Assembly (NCBI GenBank): GCA_963734725.1
Contig: CAVTIX010000001.1
Coordinates: 14,328-78,327, forward strand
Length of the DNA: 64,000 nt
Source of the DNA: DASXKD01 sp963734725
Lineage (GTDB): Bacteria; Actinomycetota; Actinomycetes; Streptosporangiales; Streptosporangiaceae
Direction of reading: 5' to 3'
Below, in pieces: positions 36,159 through 44,308 of this stretch. Every line of letters starts with the position of its first letter. Position 1 is the stretch's first letter. The notes below the pieces were generated by a model that saw only the letters and a program-made list of their open reading frames with translations, had not been told where the DNA came from and searched no databases. Both the position numbers and the translations under genes were made by a program.

Positions 36159-37436
36159 GTGTGGATGACCTGGCGAGAGGCCATGCATGCCGCGCTCTAC
36201 GGCCCCGGCGGGTTCTACGCCAGGGGCGAGCCGCCTGCCCGTCATTTCCGAACCTCCGTGCACGTGTCTCCAAGCTACGCCGCAGCGATCTGGGAACTGC
36301 TCTGCCAGGTCGATGCCAGGCTCGGCCATCCGGAGCGGATCGACCTGGTGGACGTCGGGGCCGGCCGGGGCGAACTGCTGGAACAAATCCTGGCCGCCGC
36401 GGAGCAGGGCACCGCGGCGGAATCGGGAGGTACGGAGGCCAGCGGGGCGCCCGGGATCGGCAGTATTCCCAGGGCCGACGGGGCACCCGGGACCGACGGG
36501 GCGCCCGGGGCCAGCAGCGCTGCCGGGGCCGGCGGCGCGCCCAGGGCCGGCGGCGCTCCCGGGGCCAGCGGCGCTCCCGGGGCCAGCAGCGCTCCCGGGA
36601 CCGGCGGCGCTCCCGGGACCGGCGCGGCTCCCGGTGCCGGCGGCGCTCGCGGCGCCAGCGGGGCGCCGGGGCTGGCCAGGCGGATCGCCGCCTGCGCGGT
36701 CGAGGTCGCGCCGCGGCCGGCCGGGCTCGACCCTCGGATCGGCTGGCAGCCGGCACCGTCGGCTGGCATCACCGGGCTGGTCATCGCCAGCGAATGGCTC
36801 GACAACGTCCCGCTGGACGTAGTGGAGCTCACCGCGGCGGGACCGGCCGTAGTCCAGGTGGACCCGGCCACCGGCGCCGAGCGGCCCGGTGGGCCGCCCG
36901 ACCCGGGAGACCTGGCCTGGATTCGTGCCTGGTGGCCGCTGGTGGCGTGCGGCGACCGCGCCGAGGTGGGCCGCACCCGGTGTGAGGCGTGGGCGGGGGT
37001 AATCCGCCGGATCGACCGTGGTGTCGCGGTCGCCGCCGACTACGGGCACGTCAAGGCGGCCCGGCCGGCCTGGGGGACGCTGACCGGCTACCTGGAGGGC
37101 CGGGCGGTGGCCGCGCTCCCGGACACATCCCGTGACATCACGGCCCACGTGGCCCTGGACGCCTGTGCCGCAGCAGGCACGGCCGCGGGCGCAGGCGAGA
37201 GCGTGCTCACCACGCAACGGGCGGCGCTGCGGGGGCTGGGCCTGACCGCGCGGCGGCCGTCACTGGCGCTCGCGGGCGCCGACCCGGAGCGTTACGCGCG
37301 GGCGCTGTGCCAGGCGTCGGTGAACGCGGAGCTGATGGACGCCGATGGGCTGGGCGGGTTCGGCTGGCTGGTCCAGGCGGTCGGGACGGGCCTGCCCGCC
37401 CCGCTGGCGCAGCTTGCCGCCCCGGCAAGGACGTGA
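36159..37436 (+). CDS. SAM-dependent methyltransferase, MidA/NDUFAF7 family (DUF185), with repeat insertion
   Basis: MidA-like proteins methylate an arginine in the NDUFS2/NuoD subunit of complex I. The AdoMet motif is VDVGAGRGELLEQI (about residues 65-78) and later ASEWLDNVPLDVVEL and the ARPAWGTLTGYLEGR segment match the family. Between motif I and the next strand is an about 75-residue Gly/Ala/Pro/Ser repeat (GAPGASGAPG type) coded by a GC-rich minisatellite. It is followed directly by a nuoD paralog, fitting the proposed substrate. The start is GTG 36159 or ATG 36165. Confidence 0.85.
   Translation: MWMTWREAMHAALYGPGGFYARGEPPARHFRTSVHVSPSYAAAIWELLCQVDARLGHPERIDLVDVGAGRGELLEQILAAAEQGTAAESGGTEASGAPGIGSIPRADGAPGTDGAPGASSAAGAGGAPRAGGAPGASGAPGASSAPGTGGAPGTGAAPGAGGARGASGAPGLARRIAACAVEVAPRPAGLDPRIGWQPAPSAGITGLVIASEWLDNVPLDVVELTAAGPAVVQVDPATGAERPGGPPDPGDLAWIRAWWPLVACGDRAEVGRTRCEAWAGVIRRIDRGVAVAADYGHVKAARPAWGTLTGYLEGRAVAALPDTSRDITAHVALDACAAAGTAAGAGESVLTTQRAALRGLGLTARRPSLALAGADPERYARALCQASVNAELMDADGLGGFGWLVQAVGTGLPAPLAQLAAPART
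36420..36668 (+). repeat. Minisatellite coding for GAPGAS repeats in the methyltransferase gene
   Basis: Degenerate 9-18-bp units reading GCGCCCGGGGCCAGC-like give Gly-Ala-Pro-Gly repeats. All units keep the frame. The antisense strand is also open, which explains the long shadow frames here. Confidence 0.8.
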
Positions 37437-37507
37437 CTGTGGTCGTTGTGACAACGCCTACAAACATGCTGTGCGCTGGGGCTTCGGTCACGTGGCAGCA
37501 TGGGCGC

Positions 37508-38932
37508 ATGCGCGAGCGCGACGCCCCCGGGGCATCCGGCCGGGGCCGCCAGGTGGCGGCGGTCACCGGCGCCTGGCTGCCCGGGACCGCACCGGCCGGG
37601 CCGGGCACCGAGCTAGCAGGGGCGGGCGGGACGGCCCGGGCGCCAGGCGGGCCGGAGTTTCTCATCAACCTGGGGCCCGCCCATCCGTCGGCACACGGGA
37701 TGCTCCGGCTCCGGCTCATGGTGGACGGCGACCAGATCACGGCGGCCGAACCGGAGATCGGGTTCATGCACCGCGGCGCGGAGAAGTTGTTCGAGGCACG
37801 CGACTACCGCCAGATCATCGTGCTGGCCAACCGGCATGACTGGCTGGGCGCCTTCGCCAGCGAACTGGGCGTGGTGCTCGCCGCCGAGCGGCTGGCGGGG
37901 ATCGAGGTGCCGCCCAGGGCCGTCTGGGCCCGCACGATGCTAGCCGAGCTGAACCGGGCGCTGAGCCACCTCGCGTTCTTGAGCGCCTACCCGCCGGAGA
38001 TCGCGGCGGGGCCGGGAGCGGGCGAGCTCCGGGATGCGGAGCAGGGAGCCGGCGAGCTCCGGGAGACGGAGCAGGGAGCCGGCAAGCTCCGGGAGACGGA
38101 GCGGGGAGCCGCCGAGCGGGGAGCGGACGAGCCGGGGGAGGCGGCGCCGAGCCGGGCCGCAGTTGCCGGAGAAGACGGTGACGAGGCGGTCGCAGCCGGG
38201 GCGCAGGCCGCGTTCCGGGCCCGCGAGGCCATCCAGTCGGTCATGGAGGAGATCTCGGGCGGCCGGATGCACTACATGTTCAACCGGGTCGGCGGTCTCA
38301 AGGAAGAGATCCCGGCCGGCTGGCTGGACCGGGCCTGCCGTGCCATCGACGACGTGCGCGCGGCGCTGCCGGTGATCGGGGCTCCGGTGGCGCACGACCG
38401 GTTCCGCGCGCGTACCGGGGGCGTGGGGGTGCTGACCCCGGCCCAGGTGCGGCAGTACGGAGTGAGCGGGCCCGCGGCGCGGGCCTGCGGGGTGGATTTC
38501 GACCTGCGCCGCGACGAGCCCTACCTCGCCTACAGCGAGCTGGCCGGCGTGCTTCGGGTGCCCACCGGGACGGCGGGCGACTGCCTGGCCCGATTCGAGT
38601 GCCTGCGCGACCAGCTCGCGGTGTCGCTAGACCTGGCCCAGGAATGCGCCGTGCGACTCTCCAGGCTGCCCCAGGGGCCGCTGAGCGCCCGGTTGCCCAA
38701 GGTGTTCAAGGTGCCTGAGGGGCACGCCTACGCGTGGACCGAGGGCCCGCTCGGGCTGAGCGGTTACTACCTGGTGTCCCGGGGGGGCAAGACGCCGTGG
38801 CGGCTCAAACTGAGGTCGGCCTCGTTCAGCAACATGGCGGTGCTGCCAGAGGTGCTGCCCGGGCACCGGGTCGCCGACCTAGCCGTGATCCTGGGATCAA
38901 TGTTCTTCATCGTGGGTGACATGGACAGTTGA
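37508..38932 (+). CDS. NADH-quinone oxidoreductase subunit D-like protein (orphan NuoD paralog)
   Basis: NuoD is the 49-kDa complex I subunit that forms the quinone site. Matches include LGPAHPSAHGMLRLRL, IGFMHRGAEKLFE, the RMHYMFNRVGGL region and VPEGHAYAWTEGPLG. No other nuo gene is nearby, so this is an orphan paralog of the kind also seen in Streptomyces beside this cluster. A stretch of three ten-residue repeats (GELRETEQGA type) and charged sequence (about residues 175-220) interrupts the usual helix. The start is unclear: GTG 37433 (GTGA overlap), ATG 37466 or ATG 37508. The stop abuts an IS200/IS605-type end. Confidence 0.82.
   Translation: MRERDAPGASGRGRQVAAVTGAWLPGTAPAGPGTELAGAGGTARAPGGPEFLINLGPAHPSAHGMLRLRLMVDGDQITAAEPEIGFMHRGAEKLFEARDYRQIIVLANRHDWLGAFASELGVVLAAERLAGIEVPPRAVWARTMLAELNRALSHLAFLSAYPPEIAAGPGAGELRDAEQGAGELRETEQGAGKLRETERGAAERGADEPGEAAPSRAAVAGEDGDEAVAAGAQAAFRAREAIQSVMEEISGGRMHYMFNRVGGLKEEIPAGWLDRACRAIDDVRAALPVIGAPVAHDRFRARTGGVGVLTPAQVRQYGVSGPAARACGVDFDLRRDEPYLAYSELAGVLRVPTGTAGDCLARFECLRDQLAVSLDLAQECAVRLSRLPQGPLSARLPKVFKVPEGHAYAWTEGPLGLSGYYLVSRGGKTPWRLKLRSASFSNMAVLPEVLPGHRVADLAVILGSMFFIVGDMDS
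38024..38113 (+). repeat. 30-bp tandem repeats in the NuoD-like gene
   Basis: Three units of GGGAGCCGGCGAGCTCCGGGA-like sequence code for GAGELRETEQ. They are in frame and lie in an expected helix of the protein. Confidence 0.8.
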
Positions 38933-39180
38933 CGCGCTCCCCAGCCTGAAGGCTGGGGATTCGGCCTGTGCCACGCATGCGGCACTTCTGTGACTTCCTG
39001 CTTCACCGCAGACCGCCAGGGGCAGACCCTGGTCTTACACCCGCTCCACAGGCTTTACCCCTTACAGGGACGTTCCCGCCCGCCCGGCGGTACCTGACAG
39101 CAGTAACTTTGATGCCCGCGGGTGCCGAAGTCCAGGCGACACGCCGGGCGACGCTCACCACCGGCCTGAAGGCCGGCGCA
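38933..39180 (-). mobile_element. IS200/IS605-family right-end / omega-RNA remnant
   Basis: On the minus strand the region ends with AAGCAGGAAGTC..., then GCATGCGTGGCAC, then CGAATCCCC and a 9-bp stem hairpin with TTCA loop (38938-38959), then GTCAA. This order is typical of the right end of TnpB-carrying IS200/IS605 elements, where the omega-RNA scaffold ends. A second TTCA-loop hairpin (CCGGCC/GGCCGG) is at 39161-39176. No TnpB or TnpA gene remains. The stop codon of the NuoD-like gene lies in the TTGAC tip. Identification is from remembered family features, not a search. Confidence 0.55.
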
Positions 39181-39210
39181 CTGCGTCGCATTCTGGTAGC
39201 GCTGGCTGGG

Positions 39211-39693
39211 CTAGCGCGCCGCGCCGGACTGCGGCGGCGTCCTGGGCTCGGCGCCCTGGTCCCGGCCGGTCGGCACGCGGCAGCCGTATTCCAGGTACAG
39301 GGCGGCCGCGACGAGCAGCGCCGCCGCGACGAGCGTGGCACCCGAGGTGAACGCGTCGGACCGGTAGGCCGACGACTTGTCCACGGCCCCGGCTACGTAG
39401 ATCAGGAAGCCGACGGCCAGTCCGCCGATGAACGCCCCCGCCAGCGAACTGGCCTTCGCCAGCGCGGCCAGCCTGGCCACCGCGATCGGCGGGATCGGGG
39501 TGCCACGGCCGCGCAGCCGGGCCCGCACGCTCCGCCCGCAGATCGCCTCGGCGATCGCCAGCAGCGCCAGCGCCGGCACCCCGCTCCACGGCAGCAGCGG
39601 CAGGGACGTGTACACCAGGTGGAGCAGGAGCCACGTCCCGATCGCGCAGACCGCCGCGGTCAGCACCAGGGTGCGCGCCCGGGTCGGCCTCAT
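39211..39693 (-). CDS. DUF3180 membrane protein
   Basis: A 160-residue protein with four predicted spans (about residues 8-28, 35-52, 80-103, 115-135) and a short soluble tail. TRARTLVLTAAVCAIGTWLL at the start and IPPIAVARLAALAKASSLAG in the middle are DUF3180 features. The family sits beside folK in actinobacteria (Rv3605c), and here too it follows folK on the same strand. Function unknown. Confidence 0.88.
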   Translation of the reverse strand: MRPTRARTLVLTAAVCAIGTWLLLHLVYTSLPLLPWSGVPALALLAIAEAICGRSVRARLRGRGTPIPPIAVARLAALAKASSLAGAFIGGLAVGFLIYVAGAVDKSSAYRSDAFTSGATLVAAALLVAAALYLEYGCRVPTGRDQGAEPRTPPQSGAAR

Positions 39694-39729
39694 CGGGATC
39701 TCACCGTCACCGGTCTGGCCCGGTGACCG

Positions 39730-40236
39730 TCATGCGGGTGGCTGGAGCACGGCGCCCTCCAGCCGGGCAACCCCGGTCGTGCCCAGCGCCTCCAGCAGGT
39801 CCGCCACCTTGCCCCAGCCCGGAAGCTCGGCGTCGGGGTCGGTGTCGTGCCACGGGGCGAGGACGAACGCGCGCTCGTGGGCGCGGGGGTGCGGCAGCAT
39901 CAACCCGGGACTTTCACTCACCTCGTCACCGTAGACGATGAGATCCAGGTCCAGCGTCCGCGGGCCCCAGCGCTCCCCGCGCTCCCGGCCAAACGCGTCT
40001 TCCAGGCTGTGACAACGCTCCAGCACGGCCCGTGCGGGCAGGGTGGTCTCCCCGATCGCCACGGCGTTGAGGTAGTCCGGCTGCTCCGGGCCGCCGACCG
40101 GGGCGGTCTCGTACACCGGGGACACGGCCACGAAGGCAAGCCGGGGGGTGTCGAACAGCCCGTCCAGCCCGCCCTGCAGGTAGTCCAGCCGGTCACCGAG
40201 GTTGCTGCCCATGGCGATGACCACGCTCGTTTTCAC
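39730..40236 (-). CDS. folK: HPPK (6-hydroxymethyl-7,8-dihydropterin pyrophosphokinase)
   Basis: FolK transfers pyrophosphate from ATP to hydroxymethyldihydropterin in folate synthesis. The 168 residues include AMGSNLGDRLDYLQ, SPVYETAPVGGPEQPDYLNAV and RWGPRTLDLDLIVYGD (Mg2+ aspartates). GTG 40236 overlaps the folB stop by GTGA. It is the last of folP-folB-folK with DUF3180 downstream. Confidence 0.96.
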   Translation of the reverse strand: MKTSVVIAMGSNLGDRLDYLQGGLDGLFDTPRLAFVAVSPVYETAPVGGPEQPDYLNAVAIGETTLPARAVLERCHSLEDAFGRERGERWGPRTLDLDLIVYGDEVSESPGLMLPHPRAHERAFVLAPWHDTDPDAELPGWGKVADLLEALGTTGVARLEGAVLQPPA

Positions 40237-40622
40237 GTGGGCCGCCCTGGGCTGGCTGACGGCCGTTCCCGCCGGATGATCACGGCAACGTCGTCGAATG
40301 GATGCGCGATGGGCGCCTGCGGCTTGTGGACAGTAATTTCGGCCTCCGCTACCAGGGGTTCGGACAGGCAGCCGGCCGCGAGGCGCTCGGCCAGCGTCTC
40401 GATCAACCGGACCGGCGGTTCCCCGGCCAACCGCACCAGCCGGTTCGCGAGGGCGCCGTAGTCGATGGTCTTGGACAGGTCGTCGCCGGCCGCCGCGGCC
40501 CTGGTGTCCAGCCACAGCACCGCGTCGATCACGAATTCCTGGCCGTCGCGCCGCTCGGCGTCGAACACGCCATGCCGGGCGAAGGCGCGCAGCCCGCGCA
40601 GCTCAATGCGGTCCAACGTCAC
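40233..40622 (-). CDS. folB: Dihydroneopterin aldolase
   Basis: FolB cleaves dihydroneopterin to hydroxymethyldihydropterin and glycolaldehyde. The 129-residue protein has IELRGLRAFARHGVFDAERR (active-site region), TIDYGALANRL and the VHKPQAPI strand. GTG 40622 overlaps the folP stop (GTGA), and its own end overlaps folK the same way: three genes chained by GTGA overlaps. Confidence 0.96.
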   Translation of the reverse strand: MTLDRIELRGLRAFARHGVFDAERRDGQEFVIDAVLWLDTRAAAAGDDLSKTIDYGALANRLVRLAGEPPVRLIETLAERLAAGCLSEPLVAEAEITVHKPQAPIAHPFDDVAVIIRRERPSASPGRPT

Positions 40623-41554
40623 GTCACGGCCTCCAGCGCCGCGGCCCGCCAGGCTTCGGCGACACGCACCGCGTCGGAGTTGCCGGGCACCTCGTGCACC
40701 CGGGAGCACCAGGCGCCGGCGGCAGCCGCGAGGGCGGTCACCGCGACCGTGGCGTCGTCACAGCCGGTGAAGGGCCGGGGGGTGCCGTCCGGGGCGGCCA
40801 GCAGCCTGCCCAGGAAGCGCTTGCGGGACGCCCCGACGAGCACCGGGAACTCCTGCCCGGCGCCGTCCAGGGTGGACAGCCGGGACAGGTTCACCAGCAG
40901 CGCCCAGTTGTGCTCCGGCTGCTTGGCGAAACCAAGCCCGGGGTCGACCACGATCATCGACGGATCCACGCCCCCGGCGACCACCGCATCGACCCGGCGC
41001 CGCAGTTCCTCGCAGACCTCCGTGACGACGTCGGCGTAGACGGCCCGGTCCTGCATTCGATGGCTGTGCCCGCGCCAGTGCATGACCACGTACGGCACGC
41101 CCGCCCCGGCCACCAGGCGCGGCATATCCGGGTCGGCCAGCCCGCCGCTGACGTCGTTGACCAGCCTGGCACCGGCGTCCAGGGCCGCTTGGGCCACCTC
41201 GGCCCGCATGGTGTCCACGCTGACTGGCACGTTCTCCCGGGTCAGGCCCGTGATCACCGGGATCACCCGGCGCAGCTCCTCGTCGGCCGGTATCCGCTGG
41301 GCACCGGGCCGGGTGGACTCCCCGCCCACGTCCACGATGTCGGCGCCCTGCGCGGCGAGCTGCCGGCCACGGCCGATCGCCGCGTCCGCCCCGAACCACG
41401 CCCCGCCGTCGGAGAACGAGTCGGGGGTGACGTTCACCACCCCCATGATCAGGCACCGGCCCGGATCGGGGAGGCCGGGCGGGCCCGGGCCGCGCCGCAT
41501 GCCGGCCAGCCAGCCAGCACCGGGCGGCGCCCCGGGGGGCGTGCCGCTTGTCAC
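40619..41554 (-). CDS. folP: Dihydropteroate synthase
   Basis: FolP joins hydroxymethyldihydropterin pyrophosphate with p-aminobenzoate, the sulfonamide target. The 311-residue protein shows MGVVNVTPDSFSDGG, DVGGESTRPGA, NDVSGG, VDPGLGFAK and VGASRKRF. GTG 41554 lies seven bases after TAAGGT, so leaderless translation is possible; GTG 41563 is three codons upstream, and ATG further in is possible. The gene is separated by about 100 bp from the MprF-like gene. Confidence 0.95.
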   Translation of the reverse strand: MTSGTPPGAPPGAGWLAGMRRGPGPPGLPDPGRCLIMGVVNVTPDSFSDGGAWFGADAAIGRGRQLAAQGADIVDVGGESTRPGAQRIPADEELRRVIPVITGLTRENVPVSVDTMRAEVAQAALDAGARLVNDVSGGLADPDMPRLVAGAGVPYVVMHWRGHSHRMQDRAVYADVVTEVCEELRRRVDAVVAGGVDPSMIVVDPGLGFAKQPEHNWALLVNLSRLSTLDGAGQEFPVLVGASRKRFLGRLLAAPDGTPRPFTGCDDATVAVTALAAAAGAWCSRVHEVPGNSDAVRVAEAWRAAALEAVT

Positions 41555-41561
41555 AGGGGTC

Positions 41562-41567
41562 ACCTTA
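41562..41567 (-). promoter_or_regulatory. -10 box ahead of folP
   Basis: Minus-strand TAAGGT, seven bases, then GTG at 41554. It would give folP-folB-folK their own leaderless transcript inside the cluster. Confidence 0.4.
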
Positions 41568-41660
41568 GAGCACCTGGCAGCAGAACGGCTGGGCGCTCTG
41601 GCCCGCACAAGGCGACATTGACCGGGTTCGGAGGCGGAACGGCCCAGCCGGGCGCCCGGG

Positions 41661-43517
41661 TCAGCAAGCTGGCGGGCGCCGGGGCGGGCGGCGCAACGGC
41701 CGCGCCAGGCTGGTGAGCCCCAGCCGGCGGGCGATCCGGCGCACCTCCACCGTGGGCCAGACCAGGAACGCTTCGGCTTCCAGAGCGGCGATGGCGACCC
41801 GGGGCGCGTCCCTGGTCCCGGAGAACACGAAGAAGCGCGGCGCCCACAGCGGGCAGAACTTGGCGTTGAACTTGTACAGCGACTCGATCTGGAACCAGCG
41901 GGAGGCGAACAGCAGGATGCCCCGGCAGGCGCGCAGCACCGGCCCGGCGCCGATCCGCTCGCCTCGGGCCAGCGTCGAGCGGAACACCGCGAAGTTGAGC
42001 GACACCCGCTTGACGCCGAGTTCCTGGGCCGCCTTGATCGTCTCCACGATGAGGAAGTCGTTGACGCCTGGCTGCGCGGTCCGTTCCCGGCGCATGAGGT
42101 CCAGGGAGAGGCCGTCGGAACCCCACGGGACAAAGTGCAGCAGGCCGCGCAGCACCCCGTCCTCCGTGGCGGTGGCGATTACGCAATCCGCGTCGCCGGG
42201 CCCGCCGACGCGGCCCAGGGCCATCGAGAACCCCCGCTCGGTGGGGCTGCCCCGCCAGGAGTCGGCCCGGCGGACCAGCCGCTCGACCTCCTCGGGCGGC
42301 ACCTCGGAGAGCCGCCGGACCTGCGCCTCGTACCCCTGCCGGCAGACCCGGGCGGCCATCTGCCGCACGTTGCGCATCTGCCTGCCCTGGAGGCTGAAAC
42401 TGGCCACCTCCACGATGGCCTCGTCGCCAAGCTCCAGGGCGGTCAGGTTCCCCTCGCGGCACCAGATTTCCGCGCCGAGTTCGCTGCAGCCCATCACCGC
42501 CGGGGCCCAGGCGTGCCGGGCCGCCTCGTCGAGGAACGCATGGATCGCGCCCGGCCACGCCTCGGGGTCCCCGATCGGGTCGCCGCTGGCCAGCATGACG
42601 CCGGAAACCACGCGGTACCCGACGCAGGACTTGCCGGTGGCCGACCAGATGACGCTCTTGTCGTTGCGGAGGGTGAAGTAGCCGAGCGAGTCCCGGTGCC
42701 CGTGCTTGCGCAGCAGTTCCCGTATCTCCTGGTCATCCTGGTGGGTGAGCCTGGCTCTCTGCTTGGCCGGGCGCAGGAACATGTACCCGGTGACCAGCAG
42801 CGTGAACACGCCCAGCGAACTGGTCAGGATGTTGAAGAAGTCACTCCTGCCCTCGGGCACGAACTGGACCGGGCCGGACACGCCAACCAGGCCGTAGGTC
42901 GTGTGCACGATGCGCTGCCACACCGAGTAGTTGTGGGCGAGGTTGTGCGCCAGCAGCATGTAGGTCAGGCCGATGGCCACGTCCGCGATCAGCAGGCACA
43001 CGAAGACGCGCACGGCGAGCCAGCGGGTGCGCGGTTCGCCCACCGCGTAGAACTCGTCCCGGTAGAACAGCAGGCCCGCCAGCAGGATCGCGGACACCAC
43101 CCCGGGGGCCAGATAGGGCGCGTGAACTAGGTGAATGAGGACACTGAAGGCAAGCAACAGGCAGGTCGCCTGCCATGCCCGCCGTTTTCTCCGCCGCAGG
43201 CCATGGGAGAGCATCAACAGCAGCAACCCGATGATCACGTCCGCGGTAAAGGTGACATTTGTCAGGACGCCGGGCACGAACGGCGTGATCCGGTGCAGCC
43301 GGTCCACCAGTTCCAGGCTGGGAATGACCGCGCTCACCACATCGGCGAGCCCGATCAGCAAGGCGAGCCAGCCTGCGGTGATGGGCACCCAGCGACGGTT
43401 CTGCCTGCGGTCGGGCCCACGGCCCGGCTGCGGCCTGAGGTGTTCCGCCCAGTCGCCGATGGCAGGCAGGGCGCTCGGCTCGGCCGCTTCAGACATCTGC
43501 GTAAGGCCCTGCGTCAC
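41661..43517 (-). CDS. MprF-like phosphatidylglycerol lysyltransferase (DUF2156)
   Basis: The 618-residue protein has about six membrane spans in residues 45-275 and a C-terminal DUF2156 (GNAT-like) catalytic domain: GYRVVSGVMLASGDPIGDP, FSLQGRQMRNVRQM, GVNDFLIVETIKAAQELGV, and KFNAKFCPLWAPRF. Related proteins (MprF, N-terminal part of LysX) move lysine from Lys-tRNA to phosphatidylglycerol, giving resistance to cationic peptides. Homologs occur at the same place in Streptomyces. The amino acid transferred is not certain. The GTG start is 8 nt after TACGCT, and an inverted repeat overlaps the -35 zone. Confidence 0.88.
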   Translation of the reverse strand: MTQGLTQMSEAAEPSALPAIGDWAEHLRPQPGRGPDRRQNRRWVPITAGWLALLIGLADVVSAVIPSLELVDRLHRITPFVPGVLTNVTFTADVIIGLLLLMLSHGLRRRKRRAWQATCLLLAFSVLIHLVHAPYLAPGVVSAILLAGLLFYRDEFYAVGEPRTRWLAVRVFVCLLIADVAIGLTYMLLAHNLAHNYSVWQRIVHTTYGLVGVSGPVQFVPEGRSDFFNILTSSLGVFTLLVTGYMFLRPAKQRARLTHQDDQEIRELLRKHGHRDSLGYFTLRNDKSVIWSATGKSCVGYRVVSGVMLASGDPIGDPEAWPGAIHAFLDEAARHAWAPAVMGCSELGAEIWCREGNLTALELGDEAIVEVASFSLQGRQMRNVRQMAARVCRQGYEAQVRRLSEVPPEEVERLVRRADSWRGSPTERGFSMALGRVGGPGDADCVIATATEDGVLRGLLHFVPWGSDGLSLDLMRRERTAQPGVNDFLIVETIKAAQELGVKRVSLNFAVFRSTLARGERIGAGPVLRACRGILLFASRWFQIESLYKFNAKFCPLWAPRFFVFSGTRDAPRVAIAALEAEAFLVWPTVEVRRIARRLGLTSLARPLRRPPRRPPAC

Positions 43518-43525
43518 GGGGAATC

Positions 43526-43531
43526 AGCGTA
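43526..43531 (-). promoter_or_regulatory. -10 box ahead of the MprF-like gene
   Basis: Minus-strand TACGCT, eight bases, then the GTG at 43517. A start at or one base before the codon would be near-leaderless. Confidence 0.4.
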
Positions 43532-43548
43532 GCCGGGCCGGGGCATTT

Positions 43549-43584
43549 CATGGGTAATCTCCTGGTATTCGCAAAGTACCCATG
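43549..43584. promoter_or_regulatory. Inverted repeat over the MprF-like promoter
   Basis: CATGGGTA (43549-43556) and TACCCATG (43577-43584) are perfect 8-bp arms with 20 bp between. One arm lies where the -35 would be, as expected for an operator. The rest of 43518-43726 has no gene. Confidence 0.5.
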
Positions 43585-43726
43585 GACGCGCCACTTCCGT
43601 TCGTGGCTGGGGTCTCTTCTCGGCTTTTGTTGCAGGGCGGGCTTGCCGTGCCCGCCCGGGAAACGTTGCTAGCCGCCGCCGGCCGGTGTGCCAGCCGCCG
43701 CGGGACGAGGGCGCCGGCGCGCCGGG

Positions 43727-44308
43727 TCAGGTGCGGGGCTGCAGCAGCAGGCTCATGGCCTCCGCCCGGGTGCTGGCATTGTCCCTGATGCTGCCCCGCA
43801 CCGCAGAGGTGACCGTCTTCGCCCCCGGCTTGCGCACCCCGCGCATCGACATGCACAGGTGCTCCGCCTCGATCACCACCAGCGCTCCGCGCGGCTCCAG
43901 CACGCGCATCAGCGCGTCGGCGATCTGGCTGGTCATCCGCTCCTGGACCTGCGGCCGCCGGGCGTAGACGTCCACCAGCCTGGCCAGCTTGGACAGCCCG
44001 GTGATCTGGCCCTTCTCGTTCGGTATGTAGGCCACGTGAGCACGGCCGAAGAACGGGACCAGGTGGTGCTCGCAGGTGCTGTATACCTCGATGTCGCGGA
44101 CCAGGATCAGCTCGTCGTGGTCGGCGTCGAACACCGTGCCCAGCACGTCCTCCGGGTCCTGGGACAGCCCGGAGAACTGTTCCGCGTAGGCGCGGGCGAC
44201 CCGCGCCGGGGTGTCCGCCAGCCCATCCCGGTCCGGGTCCTCGCCGATGGCGGCCAGGATTTCCCGTACCGCCCGCTCGATCCGCGGGCGGTCGATCGGC
44301 TCGCTCAA
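43727..44308 (-). CDS. folE: GTP cyclohydrolase I
   Basis: FolE converts GTP to dihydroneopterin triphosphate, the first step of folate synthesis. The 193-residue protein has the zinc/active-site motifs YSTCEHHLVPFFGRAHVAY and HLCMSMRGVRKPGA. The start is TTG 44308, overlapping the ftsH TGA (TTGA), so its translation is probably coupled to ftsH. It is separated from folP by the MprF-like gene. Confidence 0.96.
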   Translation of the reverse strand: MSEPIDRPRIERAVREILAAIGEDPDRDGLADTPARVARAYAEQFSGLSQDPEDVLGTVFDADHDELILVRDIEVYSTCEHHLVPFFGRAHVAYIPNEKGQITGLSKLARLVDVYARRPQVQERMTSQIADALMRVLEPRGALVVIEAEHLCMSMRGVRKPGAKTVTSAVRGSIRDNASTRAEAMSLLLQPRT

